A DNA stretch of 64,000 bases from Gammaproteobacteria bacterium (lineage in GTDB: Bacteria > Pseudomonadota > Gammaproteobacteria > Eutrophobiales > Eutrophobiaceae). The notes beneath the pieces were generated by a model. It had not been told where the DNA came from, ran no database searches, and was given only the letters and a program-made list of their open reading frames with translations. The translations under genes were made by a program, and so were the position numbers. Position 1 is the first letter of the stretch. Each line of letters begins with the position of its first letter. The DNA lies in contig JACPSH010000008.1 of the NCBI GenBank assembly GCA_016193395.1, forward strand, positions 1 to 64,000, in the 5' to 3' direction. Shown in pieces: positions 41,240 to 49,795 of this stretch.

Positions 41240-42337
41240 ATGTCGACGAGCATCGAATCGAAGCGGCGCGAAAAGATCGGCGCCATCGCGACGGCCAGCA
41301 TGGCGAACCGCGCAATGCCGCTGATCCGCAACGCCTGGTACGTGGCGGCGCAGGGTTCGGAGCTCGGGCGCACGCCCATCGCCCGGCAGCTGCTCGAGCG
41401 CAGCGTGGTCCTGTTCCGTAGGGAGAACGGCGAAGCCGTGGCCCTTCAGAATCGCTGCTGCCACCGATCCTTCCCGCTCTCCGAAGGCAGACTCGAGGGC
41501 GATACGCTGGTCTGCCGCTATCACGGTTTTCGCTACAACTGCGAAGGCCGCGTCATCGAAGTCCCGAGCCAGAGTCATCCCCCGGGAGAGATTGGCGTGC
41601 ACTGCTACCCGGTGCGGGAGAAGAGTCCTTTCGTCTGGTTCTGGGCGGGCGATCCCGGGAAGGCTGACGAAGCATGCCTGCCGCACCAGGAATGGCTGGA
41701 GTCCGCGGACTGGGATCGCTACGCCGGTTATCTGCATATCAATGCCAGCTACGTGCACATGCACGAGAACCTGCTCGATCTCTCGCACCTGAGCTTTCTC
41801 CACGAGAAGACCTTCGGCACGCCCGAGTACGCGCGCGCGCCGATCGAGATGACGGTCGAGCCGCCCAACTTCGAGGTGTGGCGGCACGTCGAGTGCGAGC
41901 TCCCCGCGATCTACTCGAAACCGCTGGGGTGGACGGGCCAGAAGGCGATCCGGAGTTCCGGCGCGCAGTTCGTGGGGCCCGGCCTGCATGTGAACACGGG
42001 CGTCTTCCGCAATCTGGAGATCCCTGAATCCGGGCAGGAGCCGAAACCGATGGTAAAGGTCGCGCAGCTCATCACGCCGGAGTCGCGGGACGCCACGCAT
42101 TACTGGTACTGCCTCAGCCGCAACTTCGCCCGCCATGACGAGGGCGTGACGGAATTCATGAAGAACGCGCAGTACGCCGCTTTCAGCGAGGACGTCTATG
42201 CCCTCGAGCACATCCGCGGGATGCAGGATCTCGGAGAGCCTCCCGGCTTCCTCGAGATCAACGTCGCCGCCGACCGTCCCGGCGTGGAGATGCGGCGCTA
42301 CCTCAAGCAGCTCTCGGACGCCGAGCAGGCGGGCTGA
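41240..42337 (+). CDS. Rieske non-heme iron oxygenase, alpha subunit (VanA-like)
   Basis: The 365-residue protein has the Rieske [2Fe-2S] ligands Cys73, His75, Cys92 and His95 (RCCHRSFPLSEG, VCRYHGF) and the mononuclear iron motif in HENLLDLSHLSFLHEKTFG. The compact length and single-component architecture fit the VanA/dicamba-monooxygenase group, which demethylate or hydroxylate aromatic substrates using a separate reductase. No reductase is adjacent. The ATG at 41240 has GAGGTG six bases upstream. The gene is divergent from the dehalogenase homologue, 107 bp apart. Confidence 0.9.
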   Translation: MSTSIESKRREKIGAIATASMANRAMPLIRNAWYVAAQGSELGRTPIARQLLERSVVLFRRENGEAVALQNRCCHRSFPLSEGRLEGDTLVCRYHGFRYNCEGRVIEVPSQSHPPGEIGVHCYPVREKSPFVWFWAGDPGKADEACLPHQEWLESADWDRYAGYLHINASYVHMHENLLDLSHLSFLHEKTFGTPEYARAPIEMTVEPPNFEVWRHVECELPAIYSKPLGWTGQKAIRSSGAQFVGPGLHVNTGVFRNLEIPESGQEPKPMVKVAQLITPESRDATHYWYCLSRNFARHDEGVTEFMKNAQYAAFSEDVYALEHIRGMQDLGEPPGFLEINVAADRPGVEMRRYLKQLSDAEQAG

Positions 42338-42588
42338 AACGCGTCTGTGGTGGAACCGCAACAGCGGGGGGGGGGGTCCACCTATACTTAATTCGGCTGC
42401 GCCTCTCACTTCTAAGTATCCGTCGTGGCAGGCACAATTGCTCGACAACGGCGGGTCGCGGCCGGGCCGGCTGTCCCCAATTCGGAGGACAGCTTCGGCG
42501 CCGCTCCAGTCGTAGAATTCCGACAGGTGCTCGGCCTCCGGGTCGGCGCCGGCAAGGGCAATACCAGACCGCACACAGGAGGTCGCTC
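42338..42588. other. Intergenic leader between Rieske and TonB-receptor genes, with G11 tract
   Basis: No gene is visible. It contains a run of eleven G (42366-42376), a CACCTATACTTAATTCGGC stretch directly after it that could hold a -10 element, and an imperfect palindrome GCTGTCCCCAATTCGGAGGA(CAGC) at 42470-42493. The homopolymer sits upstream of a surface receptor, the arrangement seen in slip-strand phase variation. Confidence 0.5.
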
Positions 42589-45012
42589 ATGACGTTTTCA
42601 TATCCCGCTCGTTCCGGATTGTTGCCGCCGCTCGCGCTCGGCGTGTTCGCGCTGGCCGCCACGCCGCTGCACGCGCAGGTACTCGAGGAAATCATCGTCA
42701 CGGCGCAGAAGCGCGAGCAGAGCGTCCAGGATGTCGGGATCTCGGTCACGGCCTACACCGGCACGCAGCTGCACGAGCTGGGCTTGACCGATACCGTCGA
42801 TCTGACCGCCATGACCCCGGGGTTGCAATACACGGTGCCGAACGCGGAGGGCAGCCAGATCAACTTCTTCCTGCGCGGCGTCGGACTCAACGAGGTCGCG
42901 GATGCGAACGAGAACCCGGTCGCGGTCTACAACGACGAGGTGTACCGGGCGGCGATGGGCGGCCTGCACCTCCAGATGTTCGACATGGAGCGGGCCGAGG
43001 TGCTGCGCGGACCGCAGGGAACGCTGTTCGGCCGTAACACCTCCGGCGGCCTCATTCACTTCATCTCGAACAAGCCCACCGACGACTTCATGGCCTATGT
43101 TCAGGGCGGCGCGGGTTCCTACGGCGAGTGGAACACCGAGGCGGTGATCAACGGCAGGCTGCTCGACACGCTCGCCGGGCGGCTATCGTTCGCGTACGAC
43201 ACGAACGGCGGTTACGTGGACAACGACTTCCAGGGTACCGATCCGGTGTCGGGCGGCGATCCGGACGATTTCTCCGAATCGAATGCGCTGGCCGGGCGGG
43301 TACAGCTGCTGTGGACGCCGAACGAGGACTTCGACGCGCTGCTCAAGTTTCATTACTCGCACAACCGCGGCCAGGTGGGCGCGTGGCAGAACCAGGCCGC
43401 CACCTTCCCCGTGGTCGGCGGCGCGCCCGATTTCGACAACCGCGTGCCGCTCGGGCCGACCGAGGTGAACCAGTTCTGCCCGGACGGCGCCGGCGGGTTC
43501 ATTCCCGGTCCTGCGCCCGGCACGGACTGCCTCGGCTACCTCGACACCGACGGCGATCCCCACGAGGGCAGCTTCGATCGCGACGGGGACACGGCGGTCA
43601 CGGCGGCGGGCATCGCCGGTACGCTGCACTGGCGGCTGGCGAACGGCTGGGAAGTCACCTCCATCACCGCTTTTGACCATGTGGACCGCACCCAGGAAGA
43701 GGACACCGACGCAAGTCCCAACAGCCTGATCCAGGTGGACTTCAACGCGGTGCCCGAGCAGTTTACGCAGGAGCTGCGGCTGGCGGGCGAGACGGATCGC
43801 CTGCGCTGGCAGGGCGGTTTCTATTACTTCAACTGGGACGTGGAGGGCGATTACCACCTGCGCATCACCGCCGACCCGTTCCTGAACCCCGACTTCCTGC
43901 CGCCGGTGTTCTTCTTCGATGTGGATTACAAGCAGGACACCGAGTCCTGGTCCGTCTTCGGCCAGGCGGAATACGATCTCACCGATCAGTTCACGCTGAT
44001 CGGCGGTATCCGCTACACCGAAGAAAACAAGGAAATGGACTACCAGATGGTCGACACGACGCCGTTCTGCCTGATTTTCGGCGTGGCCGGGAGCTGCATC
44101 GGGGCGTTCACTGATTTCGGGCTCACCGCCAACTTCCCGAGTTCGATCCGGCCGACCCGGGATCACGCGATCTTGTTCAACAAGGATACGGTCGGCGATC
44201 TGGCGGAGCACGACAAGAGCAACATCACGGGGCTCATCGAGCTGGACTGGAAGCCCACCGACGACCTGCTCATCTACGGCAAGTACTCGCGTGGCGTGAA
44301 GTCGGCCGGATTCAACTCCACCTTCATGGACGCAAGCTTCATCTTCTTCAGCAACACGCCGGAGACCGTTCCCTTCGACGACGAGACGCTGACGAGCTAC
44401 GAGGGCGGCTTCAAGGCGACGCTGTTCGACGGCACGACGCGACTCAATGCCTCGGCGTTCTACTACGACTACGAGGACTTCCAGACTTTCCGATTCGAGT
44501 TCCTGAGTTCGGTGATCTTCAACACGGATGCGGAGATCTGGGGCGGGGAAATCGAGCTGCAGACGAGTCCCTGGGAGGGATGGGACTTCCTGCTCGGCGC
44601 CTCGTTCCTCGACGCGGAGGCCAAGGCCATTCCGACCACGGGCACGGGCGCCCTGGTGGACCGGACCCCGGTGGCGGCGCCGGACGTGACCCTGAACGGC
44701 ATGGCACGCTACGAATGGCCGATGCTTGGCGGGAACATGGCCGTCGTGGCCAGCTTCAATTACCAGGATGAGACCTACTACGACATCCAGAACTACGACA
44801 TTGCGAAGGCGGATGATTACATCGTCGGCAATGTGCGCCTGCAATGGCGGTCGCCGGACAATGCCTGGGAGCTCGCGGCCTGGGTGAACAACCTCGCGGA
44901 CGAGGAGTATCTCACCTATACCTTCGATTTCACGGGCGTCGCGGGCTTCAACCAGCTCCACTTCGGCCCGCCGCGCTGGTTCGGTGGCTCGGTTCGCTAT
45001 ACCTGGCAGTAG
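42589..45012 (+). CDS. TonB-dependent outer-membrane receptor
   Basis: The 807-residue protein has a signal peptide (ending TPLHAQ, about residue 27) and the TonB-box/plug start LEEIIVTAQKREQSVQDVGI, as in the receptor group expanded in aromatic- and sterol-degrading proteobacteria. The plug domain (RGPQGTLFGRNTSGGLIHFI) is followed by a 22-strand barrel ending in an aromatic-rich strand (WFGGSVRYTWQ). It probably imports a hydrophobic or iron-bound compound using TonB energy. A very good AGGAGGT ribosome site precedes the ATG. Context beside the Rieske and dehalogenase genes suggests uptake of their substrate. Confidence 0.93.
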   Translation: MTFSYPARSGLLPPLALGVFALAATPLHAQVLEEIIVTAQKREQSVQDVGISVTAYTGTQLHELGLTDTVDLTAMTPGLQYTVPNAEGSQINFFLRGVGLNEVADANENPVAVYNDEVYRAAMGGLHLQMFDMERAEVLRGPQGTLFGRNTSGGLIHFISNKPTDDFMAYVQGGAGSYGEWNTEAVINGRLLDTLAGRLSFAYDTNGGYVDNDFQGTDPVSGGDPDDFSESNALAGRVQLLWTPNEDFDALLKFHYSHNRGQVGAWQNQAATFPVVGGAPDFDNRVPLGPTEVNQFCPDGAGGFIPGPAPGTDCLGYLDTDGDPHEGSFDRDGDTAVTAAGIAGTLHWRLANGWEVTSITAFDHVDRTQEEDTDASPNSLIQVDFNAVPEQFTQELRLAGETDRLRWQGGFYYFNWDVEGDYHLRITADPFLNPDFLPPVFFFDVDYKQDTESWSVFGQAEYDLTDQFTLIGGIRYTEENKEMDYQMVDTTPFCLIFGVAGSCIGAFTDFGLTANFPSSIRPTRDHAILFNKDTVGDLAEHDKSNITGLIELDWKPTDDLLIYGKYSRGVKSAGFNSTFMDASFIFFSNTPETVPFDDETLTSYEGGFKATLFDGTTRLNASAFYYDYEDFQTFRFEFLSSVIFNTDAEIWGGEIELQTSPWEGWDFLLGASFLDAEAKAIPTTGTGALVDRTPVAAPDVTLNGMARYEWPMLGGNMAVVASFNYQDETYYDIQNYDIAKADDYIVGNVRLQWRSPDNAWELAAWVNNLADEEYLTYTFDFTGVAGFNQLHFGPPRWFGGSVRYTWQ

Positions 45013-45023
45013 GAGGGGTCGCT

Positions 45024-45076
45024 GTAGGGCCGGCTTCAGCCGGCCCACAACATGGCCGGATAAATCCGGCCCCACA
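45024..45076. repeat. Dispersed GGCTTCAGCC / GGATAAATCC repeat, copy 1
   Basis: GTAGGGCCGGCTTCAGCCGG and GGCCGGATAAATCCGGCCCC form two hairpins. The same pair in the same orientation recurs at 47447-47501, so the kinase and phospho-lyase genes are flanked by direct copies. Confidence 0.85.
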
Positions 45077-45079
45077 AGT

Positions 45080-46096
45080 TCAGGAGAGGTACTCCTCCGC
45101 CGCGCGGCAGGCCATCGCCACCACGACCTGGCCCAGTTCCTCGGCGGTCTGCGTGCCGCTCCGGGTGTGGACCCAGCCTACGTAGGTCAGGCCCCGGGCC
45201 AGCAGGAACAGGGGCAGGCGCGCCACGTCCTCCTCGCTCAGCGGACGCAGCGACCGGTAGCCCTCGATGAGAGCGTCGCGCGCGTTCTCCCAGTAGTCCT
45301 GGTCCAGGTGGAAATAGAGCGCAGTTGCGATCTCGAACAGGTGCCAGCCCCAGCCGGCATCGTCGAAATCGATGAGGCGCAGCCGCTCGTCGTGCACCAT
45401 GATGTTCTCCGGCGTGAGATCCGCGTGGATGATGCCGTATGCGGTCGGCGCCTTGCCGAAGGCGATCAGGTCTTCGCGCACGCCCGCCCGCGCCCGCTCC
45501 ATCAGTGAGCGTTGCGAGGGCGTCAGCGACTGCAGCTCCCAGAACCGTCCCCAGAAAGGCTGTTCCCCGACGAGCCCGTCCTCGTCCCAGGCATGCCGCT
45601 TGAAACCGGGGGGCGGCGTCCAGGCCGCCGACTGGTTGTGCACGCGCGCTGCCAGCTCGCCGATGGTATGGAATGTCGAGCGGATGCCGTGTGCGCCGGC
45701 GTCCAGGGCCGCGCCCGTTTCGCCGAGCTGCCGGCCCTCGATCCAGCGGAACAGGTCCACCTGCCGCGGTTCGGGCACGCTCGCGTGGCTGATTGACTCG
45801 AACAGCGCCCCGGATTCCGAGGCGATGATCTCCGGGACGGAGACACCGGCCTCGTCCAGGGCGCGCATCCACTGCAACTCGGAATTCAGCTCGGCATCGG
45901 AGTGATAGCCGTGGCGGTGGATGCGCAACGCGCACCGGTTTCCGCCGTGCGATTCCACGCGAAACACCGCGTTCTCCCGCAGCTTGATGAGCGACAGCTC
46001 CGCGCCCTCGATTCCCCAGCGGCGCAGGGCGTCCACGCCCATTTCCCGGAAGCGGGCGGCCTGTTCGCCGCGAGGGAGAGTGTAGAACTCGCTCAT
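45080..46096 (-). CDS. Aminoglycoside-phosphotransferase-fold kinase, hydroxylysine kinase-like
   Basis: The 338-residue protein has the APH/choline-kinase fold: RVESHGGNRCALRIHRHGYH at the N-terminal nucleotide lobe, the catalytic loop AYGIIHADLTPENIMV (HxDxxxxN), and RLIDFDDAGWGWHLFEIA as the DFG-equivalent. It phosphorylates a small-molecule hydroxyl. The pairing with an AGXT2L-type phospho-lyase mirrors the human AGPHD1 (hydroxylysine kinase) and AGXT2L2 pair, in which an amino-alcohol is phosphorylated and then eliminated. That function is inferred from context. ATG at 46096 chosen to match the natural N-terminus. Confidence 0.8.
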   Translation of the reverse strand: MSEFYTLPRGEQAARFREMGVDALRRWGIEGAELSLIKLRENAVFRVESHGGNRCALRIHRHGYHSDAELNSELQWMRALDEAGVSVPEIIASESGALFESISHASVPEPRQVDLFRWIEGRQLGETGAALDAGAHGIRSTFHTIGELAARVHNQSAAWTPPPGFKRHAWDEDGLVGEQPFWGRFWELQSLTPSQRSLMERARAGVREDLIAFGKAPTAYGIIHADLTPENIMVHDERLRLIDFDDAGWGWHLFEIATALYFHLDQDYWENARDALIEGYRSLRPLSEEDVARLPLFLLARGLTYVGWVHTRSGTQTAEELGQVVVAMACRAAEEYLS

Positions 46097-46160
46097 GTGA
46101 TTCTCGGAGTTCTTGCCCGCGGAAGGACGGCGGTCGCGGCCGCTCTCCATGATCTGCGCA

Positions 46161-47441
46161 TCAGGGAGAGCCGAAGACTTCGTCCAGAGTTCCGAGCAGC
46201 AGATCCGCGTTGTCCCGGGAGAAGGGCATGGGCGGGCGCATCTTCAATACATTGTCGTAGCGGCCGATGCGGCCCATGATCACGCCCCGGTCCTTCATCC
46301 GGTTCATGATCTGCTTCGTTTCCTCGGGCGCGGGCTCCCGGCTCTGCCGGTCGCGAACCAGCTCGACGCCCACCCACAGACCCTGTCCGCGGATGTCGCC
46401 GATGCGCGCGTGCCGCCTGGCGAGCTTGCCGAGGCCCACGCGGATGTAGTCGCCGACGGTTCGGGCGTTGTCCATGAGCTGCTCCTTCTCCATGACGTCC
46501 AGCACGGCGCTGGCCGCGGCGCAGGCCACCGGATTGCCCCCGAAGGTGTTGAAGTATTCGATCTCCTGGCGGAAGCGGGCGAGCAGGTCCACGCGCGTGA
46601 CCAGCCCTGCCACGGGGTAGCCGTTGCCCATGGGCTTGCCGAGCGTGACGATGTCGGGGACGATGCCGGAGATCTGGTGTCCCCACATTGTCCCGGTGCG
46701 GCCGAAGCCCGCCTGCACCTCGTCGGCGATGAACAGGCCGCCGGCTTCGTGCACGAGGTTCACGGCCTTCTTCAGGAAGCCCGGCGGCACCGTGGGCAGG
46801 CCCTCGTTGGCGAAGATAGGGCAGAACAGCATGCCCGCGAGCCTGATCCCGGCCTGCCTGAACGAATCGATGGCCTTCCTGACCTCGTCGGCATAAACAT
46901 CCGCGAGCGCTTCGCCTTCGAGATCGCGCAGCGGCCGGTAAGTTTCCGGGAACGGGATGGCGCGCACATGGGGACTGCGCGGCTTTCCCTCGTTGAACAG
47001 CGTGGACAGCTCGTCCACCGTGGCGGTGTTGCCGTGATAGGTGTTGTCGGTGCAGATGATGCCCATGCCGCCCGTGCAGAGCCGCGCCATGCGCAGGGCG
47101 ATGTCATTGGCCTCGCTGCCGGTGCAGGTCAGGGTGAGGCTCGACAGCGACTTGTCGAAGGTAGCCGTGAGCCGCTCCGCGTAGTCGAGGATGCCTTCGT
47201 GCAGGTAGCGCGTGTGCGTATTGAGCGTCGCGCTCTGGCGGGCGATCGCGTCCACGACCTGCGGATGGCAGTGGCCGACGTGCGCGACGTTGTTGTAGCA
47301 GTCGAGGTAGCGCTTTCCGTCCGCGTCGAAGAGCCAGACGCCCTCGCCGCGCACGATGTGCACCGGCTCGTCGTAGAACAGTGGCGCTCGCTCGCCGATC
47401 AGTCGCGCGCGGCGTTCGAGGAGACTTTCACGCTCTTTCAT
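46161..47441 (-). CDS. Class III PLP aminotransferase-fold enzyme, AGXT2L / O-phospho-amine phospho-lyase-like
   Basis: The 426-residue protein has RYLDCYNNVAHVGHCHPQVV and LNTHTRYLHEGILDYAERLT, the hallmark of the AGXT2L group (ethanolamine-phosphate and 5-phosphohydroxylysine phospho-lyases). It also has CTGSEANDIALRMARLCTGG, IADEVQAGFGRTGTMWGHQ and the PLP Lys in LGKPMGNGYPVAG. These enzymes remove phosphate and ammonia from O-phosphorylated amino-alcohols to give aldehydes; ordinary omega-transaminase activity is an alternative. It is co-directional with the kinase and 64 bp before it. Upstream lies a copy of the GGCTTCAGCC repeat. Confidence 0.85.
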   Translation of the reverse strand: MKERESLLERRARLIGERAPLFYDEPVHIVRGEGVWLFDADGKRYLDCYNNVAHVGHCHPQVVDAIARQSATLNTHTRYLHEGILDYAERLTATFDKSLSSLTLTCTGSEANDIALRMARLCTGGMGIICTDNTYHGNTATVDELSTLFNEGKPRSPHVRAIPFPETYRPLRDLEGEALADVYADEVRKAIDSFRQAGIRLAGMLFCPIFANEGLPTVPPGFLKKAVNLVHEAGGLFIADEVQAGFGRTGTMWGHQISGIVPDIVTLGKPMGNGYPVAGLVTRVDLLARFRQEIEYFNTFGGNPVACAAASAVLDVMEKEQLMDNARTVGDYIRVGLGKLARRHARIGDIRGQGLWVGVELVRDRQSREPAPEETKQIMNRMKDRGVIMGRIGRYDNVLKMRPPMPFSRDNADLLLGTLDEVFGSP

Positions 47442-47446
47442 AGTCT

Positions 47447-47501
47447 TGTGGGGTCGGCTTCAGCCGGCCGCAGTTGAGGGCCGGATAAATCCGGCCCCAC
47501 A
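47447..47501. repeat. Dispersed GGCTTCAGCC / GGATAAATCC repeat, copy 2
   Basis: TGTGGGGTCGGCTTCAGCCG and GGGCCGGATAAATCCGGCCC, ending CCACA, match copy 1 at 45024 in the same orientation. It lies between the SDR stop and the phospho-lyase start, in the putative operon. Confidence 0.85.
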
Positions 47502-47530
47502 GCCGTGCGCCCAGCGTGGAGACGGCAGCG

Positions 47531-48346
47531 TCATGTGGAGCCTCCCAGCTCCTTCATGCCTTCGGCTTCTTCCAGGAACGCCGGACTTTCCGGCAGCGTC
47601 GAGCCGCCGTCCACGACGATGGTCTGCCCGGTGACGTAGCGGGCCTCATCCGAGGCGAGATACACCATCGCCCAGCCGATGTCTTCCGGTGCGCCGATGT
47701 AGCCCATGGGGATGTATTTCGCCATCTGCTTCATGCCTTCTTTGTCGGCGAGCAGCTCCATCGCGGCGGTACGGATGTAGCCCGGCTCCACGCCGTTGAC
47801 CGTGATGCCGTGGCGCGCGAGCTCGATGGCCGCGGTGCGGATGAAGGCATTGATGCCGCCTTTCGACGCCGCATAGTAGGAAGTTCCGGGCATGGCCACG
47901 CGCGGCCCCGTGACGGAGGAGGTGAACAGCAGCCGTCCGGAACCCTGCTTCCTGAAATACGGGATGCAGAGCTTCGACAGGCGGAAGCATGCCTTGAGAT
48001 TCACCGCGAGAACCGTCTCGAGATCCGCTTCGGAATAGTTCTCCACCAGACCGCCGAGGAAGGACGCAGCGTTGTGAACCATGATATCGATGCGTCCGAA
48101 CCGGTCCACGGCCGTCCCGACGACCTGCTGGATGTCTTCCTCCCGCCCGATATCGACCGTGCAGAGCACGGCCTCGCCGCCGCCGCGGGTGATTTCATCC
48201 ACCAGTTCCCTGCCGTATTTCTCGGTCCGGGTTGCCGCGACGACCTTCGCCCCTTCGCGGGCGAACAGCTTCGCGATCGCCGATCCGATCCCGCGTCCGG
48301 CGCCGGTCACGATGGCCACCCGGTCCTGCAGACGTCTGTTTTCCAT
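47531..48346 (-). CDS. Short-chain dehydrogenase/reductase
   Basis: The 271-residue classical SDR has the cofactor motif VTGAGRGIGSAIAKLF, NAA in VHNAASFLGG, and the catalytic Ser (FTSSVTG), Tyr and Lys (YYAASKGGINAF). The TRTEK after the second strand suggests NADP or NAD ambiguity. It oxidises or reduces an alcohol/carbonyl, plausibly an aldehyde formed by the amine-processing enzymes around it. ATG at 48346 has GGGAGGA upstream. It heads the leftward operon and is divergent from the amine dehydrogenase operon, 182 bp apart. Confidence 0.9.
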   Translation of the reverse strand: MENRRLQDRVAIVTGAGRGIGSAIAKLFAREGAKVVAATRTEKYGRELVDEITRGGGEAVLCTVDIGREEDIQQVVGTAVDRFGRIDIMVHNAASFLGGLVENYSEADLETVLAVNLKACFRLSKLCIPYFRKQGSGRLLFTSSVTGPRVAMPGTSYYAASKGGINAFIRTAAIELARHGITVNGVEPGYIRTAAMELLADKEGMKQMAKYIPMGYIGAPEDIGWAMVYLASDEARYVTGQTIVVDGGSTLPESPAFLEEAEGMKELGGST

Positions 48347-48528
48347 GTCTTCCTCCCGATGATCGGCGGACGGGGCGATCCCCGTCGCCTGCTGAATTCT
48401 AACGTGCGCCACGGGCCGAATGGGCGTCCCGATACGGACCATAGGTATCCGGTCCGTTTGGACCGCCAGCGGGTTCTTCGCTATATTGCCGCACAAACCG
48501 CCCCGCCGACTTCCCGCCCGAGCCCCGC

Positions 48529-49788
48529 ATGATTCAGAGTAAAGCACAAGCGTTGCTCCGCAACTGCCTTCATGACGGCGCCAGGACGCGCGACCGCGCG
48601 GCGGGACGTGCCCGGAGGGGTTGCACGACGTCCCTTGTCTTGTTTTTCCTGTGCCTGCCGCTCTCCCTGGTCCGCGCGGAACTGCCGGCGGAGAAGCTGG
48701 GCCGCGTGGAAACCCTGCCGGTCCCGTACCCCGCGCACTGGTTCTTCGCGCACGACGCCGCCTTCCACCACATGCTGGACGGCAAGATGATTCTCCTGGA
48801 TGCCGATGCGGAAACGCAGGGCGCGCAAATCAAGGGCATGTTCAACGGCTCCTTCGTCCCGCATTTCACCCAGTCGCGGACGCGCCCCGAACTCTACGTC
48901 TCGGAAACCTATTATTCGCGCGGCAACCGCGGCGAGCGCACGGACGTGGTCACGGTCTACGACATGGCGACGCTCTCACCCCAGGCGGAGATCATCCTGC
49001 CCGGCGCAAAGCGCGCCGGCTTGTTGCCCGGCCGGTACAACCTGCATCTCACCAACGACGAGTCGCTGTTGTTGAGTTTCAATTTCGGCCCCGCCACCTC
49101 GGTCGCGGTCATCGACGTCAAGGCACGCCGGGTGCTGAAAGAGATCCCGTTACCCAGCTGCGCGCTCATGTATCCGACCGGAACGCGTGGCTTCAGCTCG
49201 CTCTGCGGCAACGCCTCCCTTATCTCCTTCCAGCTCGATGCCAGCGGGGAGGTCGCCTCGCGCCGCGTCGTCGAGCCGTTCTTCGATATCGACGAGGACG
49301 CGTTGTTCGAGAAGCCGGCGATCATCGACGGCACCGGCTATTTCCCGACTTTCCTTGGCAACGTGCAGGAGATCAATTTCCGCGGCGATCACGCCGTGCC
49401 GGGCAAGCGCTGGAGCCTCGTTTCAGAAGCGGAACGCGCGCAAAGCTGGCGGCCGGGCGGCCTCCAGCTCACCGCCGCCGACGCCGCAGGGCGCATGTAT
49501 GTCCTCATGCATCCGGAGGGGCGCGAGGGCAGCCACAAGGACGGCGGTCCGGAAGTGTGGGTCTACGACGCGCAGCAGCGCGCCCGCGTGCAGCGCGTCG
49601 TGCTAAAGAACCGGGGGATCACCGTGGAGGTCACGCAGGACCGCGATCCGCTGCTGCTCGTGGTGAATACCGAGATGAACGTGGACGTGTATCGCGCGGC
49701 GGACGGAGGGTACCTGCGCACGCTCAGCGATTTCGGGCAGGAGACGCCGCTGGTCCTGCATGCGATCCGGCGTGGACCGAAGGAATGA
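48529..49788 (+). CDS. Amine dehydrogenase heavy chain (MauB/AauB type)
   Basis: The 419-residue protein has an N-terminal signal (TTSLVLFFLCLPLSLVRAEL) after a basic stretch and the seven-bladed beta-propeller of methylamine/aromatic amine dehydrogenase heavy chains. The conserved stretches LPVPYPAHWFFAHDAAFHHM, SETYYSRGNRGERTDVVTVY and MHPEGREGSHKDGGPEVWVY are typical. The propeller holds the TTQ-bearing light chain in the periplasm. It begins the rightward operon; the light chain gene starts seven bases after its stop. Methylamine versus aromatic-amine specificity is not decidable from this chain alone. Confidence 0.92.
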   Translation: MIQSKAQALLRNCLHDGARTRDRAAGRARRGCTTSLVLFFLCLPLSLVRAELPAEKLGRVETLPVPYPAHWFFAHDAAFHHMLDGKMILLDADAETQGAQIKGMFNGSFVPHFTQSRTRPELYVSETYYSRGNRGERTDVVTVYDMATLSPQAEIILPGAKRAGLLPGRYNLHLTNDESLLLSFNFGPATSVAVIDVKARRVLKEIPLPSCALMYPTGTRGFSSLCGNASLISFQLDASGEVASRRVVEPFFDIDEDALFEKPAIIDGTGYFPTFLGNVQEINFRGDHAVPGKRWSLVSEAERAQSWRPGGLQLTAADAAGRMYVLMHPEGREGSHKDGGPEVWVYDAQQRARVQRVVLKNRGITVEVTQDRDPLLLVVNTEMNVDVYRAADGGYLRTLSDFGQETPLVLHAIRRGPKE

Positions 49789-49795
49789 CTGGGCA

